A stretch of DNA of 64,000 bases, from positions 2,165,779 through 2,229,778 of the forward strand of contig JADCRB010000057.1 of assembly GCA_021464245.1 (NCBI GenBank), given 5' to 3'. The notes under the pieces were generated by a model. It made no database searches and was not told the origin of the DNA. It saw nothing but the letters and a program-made list of their open reading frames with translations. A program made the position numbers and the translations under genes. Below are positions 47,006 through 58,800 of the stretch, piece after piece (positions within the stretch are counted from its first letter, which is position 1; every line of letters begins with the position of its first letter). Origin of the DNA: Carallia brachiata. Lineage: Eukaryota > Streptophyta > Magnoliopsida > Malpighiales > Rhizophoraceae.

Positions 47006-48235
47006 GTTTATACCTATTTTGCCTACCAACTATCCATAAATTAAAAATAAGGGGGAGGTGGGGTTGCAATTGCCCTATGGGCTTAGCTGGATCTATCATT
47101 GAGCCCAGCCATGGAGGAAAAGACCCATTAGAACAATGTTTTTGAACACTTCTTAAATGTTTTGAACATTCAAACACCCATTAGACCAAATGCAAAAATA
47201 ACATTTGGATGCAGTAGGATATGAATATCACAAAAGACTAAGAGTGCATAGAACCTTCTTATCTCCTTCTAAAACTTTCTCAATATGGTTTATTGCCAAC
47301 TATTTTTATTGCCAACTATTTTTGTTTACGTTTCTTTGGACACATCACAATACCAAATTACAAGCTCCACGCTTGATCGGTACTCTTCAAGCAAGCCTAG
47401 ATAACAGCTCATATGCATGTATACAAGTTTTAATAAAAAAAAAAAAGTGTGTGACACTTTTTGTCCTTCTCAAATTATTCATGTTTGTTCAAAACCAAAA
47501 ATTCTTGAAATCTTAGAGTTAAGTATCATAAACTACAAATCAAAATTTGAATTTTAATTGATCATATACTTACCTTTCGTAGCTTGCAAAGGCATAATAG
47601 GAACAAAAGTTTGTTAATTAAAAAAGTTCCTTAGAAAACTATACAAAGATTAAACATATTTTACTCAAGATGTCTGGTTAAACAACATGGAAGGAGATGT
47701 TAACACTCATGTAAAGTGAGGAAAAGAGTAGTGGTTGTTCATGTTCATGTTCAGCCAAACGTCTCAGTTATCTTGCGTTAAGTGCAGAGAAGATCATAAG
47801 CTCCCAAAGCAATGCAAAGTGTCTGAAGCCCTTATTCTTTGAGTAAAAAATGAGAGATATTCTGATGATAAAAATTCGTTAATTGTTAAAACTTCTTTTA
47901 ACACTCAGGGTTAAATGATTGTAAGAAGATTAATAGTCTGGTTAAATATGTTTAAACATTGTCAAACCTCAGTTGTTAAAAGTAGAAATCATATGGCTCT
48001 TATAGCATAAGTTGGAATTCTAAGAAGGTCAAACACAAAAGAAAAAAATCATAGTTAGATGCATTAAACTTTTAATAGTCATTATCGATATCATCTAACA
48101 CGAAATAGACAACATCAAAAAACAAATTGAAAAAAAAAAAAGAAATTCTAAATGCACCTATAATTGTGAGAATTGAATTAGTTCAACTGGTTAAACTGAA
48201 AACTTGTTTAGTTTCTAGTTCAGTACTTTTTTAAG

Positions 48236-48715
48236 GGAATATGCATATTTTTGGTCCTAAACTTTTAGATTTTTTTACGGTTGAGTCCTAAACCTTTTTG
48301 ACATTTCATTTGAGTTCTAAACCTTTTGATTTTGTATCAAATCAGTCCCTCTGTTTACCAAAAGTGATCAATTTATTAAAAAATAATTTTAACTTTACAA
48401 AAAATTATTTAAAAAAAGATTAAATTTATAAATTGAATGTTATTTCTATCAAAAATATGCATATTACCTATTTAATTCGTATATTTGTTAATTAAAAAAA
48501 TATTTAATATGTATATATTTTGTTGATGAAAAAATATTTAATTTATATATTTAAATTTTTTTAAATAATTTTTATTAAGTTAAACTCATTTATTAATAGA
48601 TTAACTACTTTTTGTAACTTAAAGAACTGATGATGTAGTAAGAAATCAAAAAATTTAAAACTCAAATGAAATGTCAAAAAAATTTAAAATTCAAACGTAA
48701 AAATAACCTATTGAA
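48236..48715. mobile_element. Foldback element homologous to 37138-37598
   Basis: Shares long blocks with the 37.1-kb element, in the same order (CAAATCAGTCCCTCTGTTTA; TTTCTATCAAAAATATGCAT; ATTCGTATATTTGTTAATTA). The arms are inverted complements but the right end is eroded. It sits inside sequence with AACCGG-family ends (48175 and about 49690), suggesting nested insertion. Confidence 0.65.
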
Positions 48716-50039
48716 AAATTAACGAGAGAACTGTACGGTTCGATTATAAAGCAGGGAACTAGAACTGGTTCTCCCGATTCATCGCTCTAAACTTAGCGAC
48801 ACAGCGCACTGTAAACGCACCACATGCCACGTTGTTACCTCAAGTTGAAAAAAATTCCAACGTCAATGCGTTACGTTGTCACATCGTGACCTCAAGCAGT
48901 CAAGCTGAGAAAAATTAGGGACCAGCAAACAATCGTTAAATTCTTGCAAACACATTGCCAATTAAGCCAATCACACTTTATTATAACATCCTCCACACAT
49001 GTATTTATTCTATATTTCTCCTTTCTCTATGGTTTGAAAAATTTTTAGTTACTTTAATTAACATTTATACTTGTTCTTTCAATCTAGACTATAATTGATA
49101 TTTAAATATTTTCATTTTTAGATAATTACTACAAAGTAAAAAATATCTACTAATATGTTAAATTAATTAGTTTTTAATCTTATCTTACATATTGTAACAC
49201 CTTCTTAATTAAATCTAGCAACTATAGTATTTATAATATATAAAAAAAACTCATATATTATAAGAAGTTACATCTGACACATTAATATTTCATGTATAAT
49301 ATATATATAGATATCCTAATTTTTATCTTATACTATCTTTTTCATATACTTTTGATAGTTTGAAGAAAACATCACATGTATTAATTTATATTAATCAATA
49401 TATACATTATATTAATCAATTAAATACCATACAATATATTAATTAGTTTGTAAATATTATTATTAAATTATAAATTACATATAATTAAATTTCTCAAATA
49501 TTATATTATAATATGTATAATATTTATGTTTCGTATGTTATTACATTTTAGTTATCAATATTTTTTTATAATGTATGTAGAAATTAAATTTTTTATATAT
49601 ATTTAATATTGAATATCAATTTTCGGTTTAACTATGATTAAACAATCAACTAATAAAACCTTAAACTTTTGAATATTCTAATTCAATGACCTGTTCAATC
49701 CTAAAACCTAGAACCTAGCCCAAGTTATGCAATTGTAATATTGTGGTAATATGCCTACGGGGCGTTGGGATACAAACTTTGGTGGTCTAAGTCCAACGAG
49801 CAGCTGCATCCTATATGCCAGCTTGCCTCGCGTTGAGAGTTAAGGTTTGGGGACCTCTTCAATCATACAGGGCCTATACCCAGTGTGCTATTAAAAATTA
49901 ACTTCTTATTCAATAATTGTTGGCCATCATCTCCTATTTGTGCACAATATCTTCAACTTTTGTTGCAAGGTGACAAAGAAGTCATTCAGTCTAAGATTAG
50001 CAGTTAGTACTTCTTACTTGTAAAATTATTTTTCTTTTA

Positions 50040-50297
50040 AAGTGTGTTTGTTTTTAGTAAAATATTTTATAAAAAAATTTTTTCTCACTTTTTAACGTTT
50101 ATTTCGTATAAAGTATTTTATAACGAAAAATTTTTGAGATTTTTAAGAAAAATAACTTCAATTCAAAATAGGCTAAAATTATTTTTGAGAAAACACAAAG
50201 TGTACTTTAAGTAAGTGATAAAAAAAATTATTTTTTACTAAAAATATTTTTTTTGTAAATATTTTACAAAAATAAATTATTTTCTAACAAACAAACG
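50040..50297. mobile_element. Diverged relative of the 18.8-kb MITE
   Basis: The left end is AGTGTGTTTGTTTTTAG and the right end AACAAACAAACG. The interior has TAAAATATTTTATA palindromic blocks in the same order as 18788-19067. Target duplications are not clear. Confidence 0.5.
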
Positions 50298-52338
50298 TAA
50301 AATCTTTTAGTGTGCTTTAACTTCAGCGTTTGTTTCTTAAAATTCGTTTTCGAGTCCATAATACTGAGAGTGCATCCATTTTTTTTGTTTTCAACTTATT
50401 AGCTAGCAAGAAACAAATCTTATACATTGCAAGACAAAAAATGAAGTTCCAATAATTTTTAAAAGGCCGATAACTATATAAGAGTGGTGAACTTACAAAG
50501 GCCTCATCATTAACAGAAACAAAATAAAAATAAAAACGCAAAAGGCAGAAAAAAAAAAAAAACCGAAAGATAGTTGGAAAAGTATACATTCATAATATGC
50601 TCTTTCACAACGTCCAAAGTTAGTTGACTAGGTATAACTTATAGTGCCTTTTCCTTTTAATTTTATATTCACATTCAATCATTTTTTGTTAAAAAATTTA
50701 TTAAATTATAAATTATATAAAAATAATTCTTTTTAATATAATACATTCTACGCTCTTCTCGAAATTAAAATTTAAAATTTCAAAAATAAACATTTAAACT
50801 CGGTTGCAGTGACTGCAATGCCTTTTGAGAGTTGAAAGTAGTTAATAATTTTAGGTAATGCCAGGCGCCCCTTGTGCATCTGAGCGCCACTATTCCTTGT
50901 GCAGATTCTGCATGATGACAATAAAAACAAGAATAAATGTATTCAAAGCGTTGGTGATTTTAATTTTAATTTTGTGTTTTATTTCTTTGTAATTTTAATT
51001 TATCTTATGAGACTCTTTATGATTTCTAATTTTAGCAATTACGATCATTCGTCAAAATTCATTAATTTTAATACTTTTGTAAACATATGAAAAATTTTGT
51101 AAATTTAAGTATTGTGGGTTTAATCTTTTTGACTCATTATGATTACTATTCTTTTAGTTGAAAACTTTTTAAAATTTATAATTTTTGAATTTTTATGGAT
51201 TCAATTTTTCTAACTCAAACAAAATTTTGAGAAAAATGAATTCTAAAAATTCCAAAAAAAAAGAAAAATCAAGATGAATTAAAAAAATTATAGATCACAA
51301 TTTTAGATTTTGTAAAACTATAATTGACATATCCACTTCTTAATTGATTCAATTGAAATATAAAAAATTCATATTCCGTATTTATGCCAAGTTAGGTGTC
51401 TTAGTATATTAATTAATATTGTCTTTGATCTTTAATTTAATTGTTTTCTCAATTTTCAGCTTTCAAGTAATAGATTGTTAGGTTAGTAATTAATTAGGTT
51501 GATTAGTTAAATTACAAAACTTTTTTGATATAGTTAACTTAAGAAAAATTAAACAAGATTTCAGTACTTATATATCATTATGTGGGAATAACACTCCACT
51601 CTCAATTACTATATTATTCCTAAACTAGTATGCTTTCTACAATTATGTTATTAAAATTATGCAGATCACTGTTCCCATATTATAATGAAGGTTAGTATAA
51701 ATAAATAACTATAACTTTGTGTTTTGTAATAAATTCAATACCACCTTTAAAATGCAATAAATTATGTTTAGTAAATTATTTTTGTATTCAAATAACATGC
51801 TATCAACTAAGATTGACAGATTTCCTCGTTGACTGGGATTATTTGCATGACGTGGACATATGACATAATTTTTTTGATAAAAAAAAAATATTACATATGT
51901 TAGTTATCATATCTCTGGTTTGGGGTTAAAGTAATTTCTGTTTGCGAAAACCCCATTCAACAAGCGTAAATGAGCTGACTCGCTTCCTGAACACTAATGA
52001 GATTGAGTGTGACTTCGTCACTGAAGTTTAAGCAAACAAGATTTCTCCTAGTACCGCGCATTACTATTTACATCAAAAACGGTTCCCAGTATGAGTCAGT
52101 TCACAGAAAACGCAAATATAAAGATTCGAACTCAAAAGTTGTAAGGTAAACACTCACAGATTTATTAATAAACTACAAATTTTAAACGGTGACATATGAC
52201 ATAATTGAGTTCTCGCTGCGGGGTCGCAGCAAATATGCGACATGTGCACTCCATGGAGCTAAAACAACCTTGGACGAAGATTTTGGGGTTGATGCTTTCA
52301 GAAACAACATGAAATGCAAAATTTTCGAACGACAACCC

Positions 52339-52502
52339 ATATATAAGAGAATCTCTCCCGCACCACCGTCGCCTCTCTGTCACCTCTCCACCTAGGCCAA
52401 GAATCTCCAGAAAGGATGCTAGAACAGATGGAAGAAGCGTTAGACGAGACGGAGGACGACAAAGACTGGGCGGACGTGACAGCTAGGGCTATTTGCAAAT
52501 AA
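52339..52502 (+). other. Possible small transcription unit (TATA box and 28-codon frame)
   Basis: A TATATAAG box at about 52341 is followed by a pyrimidine-rich, GC-richer leader. An ATG at 52416 then opens a 28-residue acidic frame (MLEQMEEALDETEDDKDW...) ending at TAA 52500-52502. It is convergent with the GBPL gene. No family recognised. It could be a small peptide gene, a truncated remnant or chance. Confidence 0.2.
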
Positions 52503-52859
52503 TGTTGAATGGAAACAATCCCAAGCCCATGGAATTAGAGAGGAGTAATTGGCATTGGTCATTGGATTTGAACTAATAATCTTCCTTACATATTAAATGT
52601 AATGCTAAATTTGTCACAAAAATTGAGGTTACTTTATTTATTAAACCTTACAATAATTGATAAATAAAACTAGTCAAGTCATTGCGCCTGTCTGGAAAGG
52701 CTAACAAATGTGACACAGGAATGATAGCCTAAATTACTGGATTGAAAAACACCGCTAGTGTACCACAATAATATTCGAGGAAGCAATCCATTTGAAACAC
52801 AGAAGCCATCTCTACAATCATTCTGAGCTGACAACCACATACCCCACTCGCTGTACATG

Positions 52860-55800
52860 TCAATTACCAAGTTGTTCGTACTTACGAAGAACGCATTTCT
52901 CATACAGAGCAAGGATGTCTTTCTTGTTAGAATGTTTTAACTGCAGGAGCTCAGCTCCGAAGTTATGCTTTGTTAGTTCCTGCTTAAGTTTCTGGACAGT
53001 GAACTTTCTATAATCTTCCTGATCAGCTTGCTGGCTCTGACTGTCCTCGTCACCCTTGGACACTGAGCTACCTTCTTCTGGCTGTGAATACATTATGGGG
53101 CTCGTCGTACTCCTCGACCTCTTCTTTTGTCTTTTGTCATTTGTGGCCATTTCTTGATCGCCCATTTCGATGTCATCTGTTCTCACGCGTTTCCCATGTG
53201 AAACAGTCCTTAGCCTACCATCCAATGCTGACTCATTGAGACGGACTGCAGTTAACACCTGTTGCAGTGAATCGAGTTTTGCCCGTGCCTCTTCCAACTG
53301 AAGAGAGAATTCTTCTGCCCTTTTGTTTGCAACGCTATGGGCCGTACGTTCAGCATCGAGAAGATCCTGAAGAGCTTTAACATTGTTAGCCCTCTCCTTA
53401 TTGTTTGATTTCAACAGTGACTCTATTTCTTTCTCCCTTTTTTCAACCCTTGCCTCTAGCAATGCAACCTTGGAGACAGCATCCATCTCCGATACACGCA
53501 CTCTGTCGAGCTCATCTGCCAAGTCATTTTTCAACCTCTCTAAGCTTTCAATCTGCCTCTGATCTCTCTCAATTTGTGCCAATCTTTCCATTGCCAATTT
53601 CTGAAGTTCACTCTTTTCCTTTTGAGCAGATACTGCATCAGCCCTTGCTTTATCAGCCAATTCAGTAGCTCTTTTAGATTCTTTCTCAGCATAATTACAC
53701 CTCTCTTGGACTTCGGCAAACCTGTCAAATTCTGATCTATATCTTTGTTCCAGACTGACCTTCTCTTGTTGCAGTACCATAGCTCGTCTCTCAAAAGATT
53801 GGGCCTTCGAAATTGCAGTCTCCAATTTCTCACCCAACATTTTGACTTCAAGCTGCTTGGATGATATCTCGTCTTCAAAACTCTCAATTTTCGACTGAGC
53901 AGCCTGCAAAAGACTCATTACAGTCAAGCCCAAGCATTGCCATATAAAATATCCATGAGTGTGCATGTGGTTGCACTTTCTTTCTTTTTTTTTTTTTTTT
54001 TTTCCTGAGGGGATGCAAACAAGTGTGTGCACGAGGGGCAGAGAAAAGAACAAAGAAATATGGATGCCACATAATAGCTTCTTTGACAAAGTTTCAAGAA
54101 GCAGACCTTCAATTCCAAGTTCAAAGTAGTCAAACGTTGCTCGGCATGCTCTATCATCCCATTCTTCTCCTTTATTTCCTTTTCCTGCATATTAGTCAAT
54201 CTATACATCAATCTCATGCCTACTTGTATCCATGCAATAAAACACAAGAAAAAGAAACATATAAGACAGTCAACAAGTGCATATCAAGAAGATTACCTTT
54301 TCTGACAAATGGCTAGACAACTCTGCCCTCAAAGCATCTTCCCTTAGTTGAGTTTCTTTACCTGTGCGTTCCTGCACAATTGCTGCCTTCTCAAGAGCAA
54401 CTTTTGTTTCTCTTACAGTTATGTCATACTTGCGTTTCCACTCCTTTGCCTCTTCTTCAGCTGACCTAGTCTGCTCGTGCGCAGCAGCCAACCTTGCTTC
54501 AGCAGCACTGATCCTTGAATTAAGAATCGCAATTTCTGTGCTGGTCTGTTCCTCATCAACTTTCTGCCTTGATAACACCTGACCATATTTTCTTCTCCAT
54601 TCAGCAGCTTCCTCCTTTGCAGATTCCAGTGCTTTGACTAAGTTTGAATACCTCTCATCCAGTGAACTGCGACTACTTTGCAAGTCCGATATGCGCTTCA
54701 TGTAGTCATCAGCCAGCTTCTTCTTCTCATTGATAGCTTCATCATAACGCTTAATATATTCAGACTTGTTTTTTTCACTAGCTTCCAACTGCTTGTTAAG
54801 CAATGCCATCTTATCCTCAATGGAGTGGCATTTCAAGACTAGGGCACTTTTTTCAGATCCAATTTGATCATTAAGTCTCTTCACAAGGTCAAGTATTGGA
54901 CCGTCCAAACTGGGGTTCAAAGAAAATATCAACATGTGAAATCTTAAAGCAAGTCAAAAGGAAAGGTCAGGTACAAACCTTTGTTGCAGGAATGAGACTA
55001 AGTTGCGCCATTTCCCAGGGCCATGACAAGAAGCTTCATACTCGGAAAGAAGGATATCAAGAACCTGTAAAACATACTCACAAAATAGTGATTCACTTTA
55101 AATCATCAAAACAAAGAAAAGAACCTGAGATATATTTTTGAATGTGAAGCTCAAGCAGAATTCATTTGCTTTGACAAGAAACATAAAAAGCAAAGTGCTG
55201 TTGGCATCTAATCTCAATGATAGAATTTGTCATGCAGGTCCTAGGAAATTCAGAAGGATTGTAGAAAAAGGTAAATGAGTTTGCCCAATAGACCACTGCT
55301 TCTCTACAATCTATTTTCTTTTTGTTTGAGCTCAATCCATTTCATCTCCAAAAAAAAAATCATATCAGCATTTTTGGGGATGAATAAGAAAAAAATAGAA
55401 CTCCAGACTCTCCACATATTTGGGAAAAACGAAAAAGGACCCCAACATAGTACTTTGTTTGGTAGTAACACGAGATAAAACTCTCACAAACTTAAAGTCC
55501 TCAACAAATGCCTACCTTCACAACTTTATCTGCATTTGAATCAGAAGCGTGACAAGCTGCTCTCAGTCTCTTTTCCATGCTTTGTATGATATTAGAGCAA
55601 TGCAAGTCTGCCTCCATAAATATGTTCCTTTTGTAATCCTGCATCTCAGTTGAAAGTAAAGTACCAGTTATTCTGTACAAGCAATGTGCTTCGAGTAATT
55701 AGTTAAGTTAAAGATTCCAGTTCTAGCAAATTATCCTTGATCAAAGGCACTAGAGCAGCTGCAGAAGAAAATAAATAGCAAAACAAGGCTGCGCCAAATA

Positions 55801-58800
55801 TTTCACTCTGGTTTTCTAGATATGTATTACCTCAAATGCCTTTCTGAAGAATTTGTGCATAAGCTCTTCATATTTCTTCCTTGCGGAACCAATCCCCACA
55901 GCATTAGCATTAAATGCAGCCAGTGACTTTTGAACTGCCTCTTCATGGGCTTCCCTCAAAGGAATCTATTGTAGTTGATATCAGATAATGGTAGAAATAA
56001 TCAAATAAATAGGAGATGACCATCACTTACTTCCTCAGGTGGCTTTGAACGATCAAAAGTTGACATGTAAGTCTCTGCAGCAGTATCGTACGCCCTTCGG
56101 CACTCAGCTTCTTCAACACTCTAACAACATACCCATAAAATAATAAATTAGTGATCATATAGCATCTGACTTTAAGGACACTCTTATAATGGCGTTTTGA
56201 GAGCATATGTTGTATTTACTTTTTTTACACAATTTCCATTTCAATAAACAAGAAAGCCCTGCATCTTGGAAAAGAGGTCAAACAAAACGTTCAATTCTAT
56301 CATGGTTTTCACAGCCAGACCGGCTAGTTGAACCAGAAAAAAGGGAACTGGTCCAAGGTCCAGTCAGTTAAGCATTGAAACCCGGGTTGGAGAAGAAGGA
56401 GAAAAAACTGGTGAACTGGCCAGTTACTGGTCATGTTTTTTCCTTGATTCACTCAGGCCATTACTTGTCTGTGAGATGCATCCAGAATGTGCAAAGATTC
56501 GAACCTTATCTCTCACTTTGAATGCACAAGGAGCAACTGTTAGGCTAAACCACTTATTTGACCAGCTTCGCTCTCTCTCTCTCTCTCTCTCTGGGCGCAC
56601 ACACCCCCCTATCTTAAAAATCCGCTGTCTTTTTTACTTTTCTTTAATCCAAAATCCATACGCAGCATTAATTTCTCATAGCTAAATAAAAACACCTAGT
56701 CCTCATTCTTTTTAAGAAAGATCTTGCAATGCATAGGCTACTTTAAAAAGTTAAAAAGAAAACATATGATCTACGATACATTTTGTGCTTCATGTTTTTG
56801 CATGTATCATTTACCTTTATTAATACAGTAAATTACTTATGTTTCAATATTAGCATATGCATTAAAATGTAAAATAATATAATTAAATCTCTTCAATATT
56901 ATAATGTTTCTGCTTTTTAGATATTAAATTTTACACATCAACGTCATATTAGTAATAAATATATATATTACTAATCAAAAGAATATATTTTTATTAAATA
57001 CCGATTGGATTGGGACCCCAATTCAACCAAACCTTTAAACCCATGACCATCTCACATTTCTGATTCAATGACTGGTTCGTTCTTACAAGATTAAATTGTA
57101 AGCAAATCTACCGATACGTAAACTAGTTATACCATTAAAAAAGCAAAACAAAAAATGAAATCTAAAAACAAAGGGTAATGCACAACATCATGAAATAGAA
57201 AAATACAGAAAATAACAATAGGTCATAAATATAACACAAAAGAGATTCAGCCATTTGCATTTTGCAGTACTGCAGACTGTGATGCATTATAAGTGAAAAT
57301 GCAAATAAAAAAGTGATTCTTTATATACCAATAGACTTTGGAACAAATTTGGAACAAAGAAAAGACACCTTTGGTCAATAGCACATTCTTGAGAATGAAA
57401 TCTGAATGTTGGAAATAGTTTACTTACCCTAAATGGTTTTGCCTCTCCTAAATCATAAATCTATCTTCCTCCATATGTAGACAAATTGAAATTTTTGACA
57501 TATTATCCTAACTTAAGGCTAGACTTTTAGCTTAAGTAACATCTATTTAACATCTTCAAAATAGAAGGCAGCTGATCATTTAGAAGCTTATCTGGTATGT
57601 ATTATGTTATATAAACAATGGCTATGATGCGTCAAAAAATACCTATATGATAAATGATCAATTTAAATATCAAAAATCTGATTTTGTGCTCTAATTTTCC
57701 ACGAAAAGGTTAATTAGTTATCATATTCATACCCCCAACAACATACACATACACTGAAGAAGCTTCTCTAATTTGTGGACTGCTATCAAATGCTCATAAA
57801 TTCTATTCCAGCTACCTATTGTGTAATTAAGTTTCGAGTTGGCATATGAATCCCGTGGGATGAAAGACCACCAGTAAATCGATCAACCATGTTAGGTAGA
57901 GACCATATTAGGATACCAACCTGCCATGAGGATGATATAGTAGGCACTGCACCATTATTGAGAGCCTCCAAATAAGATTCTGTGAGACCGACAAGAATTG
58001 GGCCGGTCAAGGTCGTCGCACCGACTTGCTTGGGCCTTGTTCTCTCAAAAACAAACTTTGTCAATGCGTCAAGCCCAGATCTGAATTCAGGCCTTAGTCT
58101 GTCCAGCTGACCACAAAACAAAACGCTCAAGCACAAAATATGTACTAGGAGGAGAAAATAGTATTAGCCAACATATATACAAACGTAGATTCTGATACAT
58201 GAAAAAAATGAGGCACTAACCGGTATTTGATCTAGTCTCTGGAGATCATTTTCATTGTTCAAAGGCCTCACAAGGGTGAAGCATTCTCTATCAGGAAATA
58301 GGGCCCGGATAGAGTCTCGAATCTATTGAATAAATTAGCATTAATGAGTAACTCTAACATTGCAAATATAATTAAAAGAAACTCAAATGCTCAATAGATC
58401 CAACAATTGCAAAAAAAAAAGAAGAAGAATGTCATCTATACGTGCAATAAAGTGGCTTCTTTGCAAGGATGTGTGTTGCTTCAAAGAAAACACACTGCAA
58501 ACTCAGCAGAAGTCGGCAATGACTGCATTCATGTACCAGTGTGTGTTGGATAAAAACAAAAGTGAACATGTATCAAAATGTGGAATAATACTATACATTA
58601 CCTCATTTTTGGCAGCTATATCCCTTCCACTTCCTTGAACTGGCCTTAATGCAAGCTCCAGGTAATCACGGGGTGTTATTTTCCTATTATCCTCTGCTAA
58701 ATCCAGATAAAAGTCCTGCAGACATCAAACTTTCACTTTTTTACCCACCACATAATAAGTTTATAAAATCAATTTTTCATCCGTCAAAACATGAAAGAAT

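Larger units (their letters stand above)
45140..52859. other. Repeat-rich intergenic region between the GSK3 and GBPL genes
   Basis: Holds foldback elements at 45420-45865 and 48236-48715 and a MITE relative near 50040-50297. Homopolymer A-rich stretches lie around 46700-46920, with a tRNA-like (SINE-like) stretch at 46925-47005. Otherwise the region is AT-rich. A small possible transcription unit lies at 52339-52502. About 180 bases before 52860 are probably the GBPL 3' UTR. Confidence 0.45.

Noticed and set aside
47740..47841. CVKCREDHKLPKQCK, zinc-knuckle-like segment
   Set aside because: Spacing (CX2CX3HX5C) is not the CCHC pattern and the frame is short, with no flanking gag or LINE sequence recognised.
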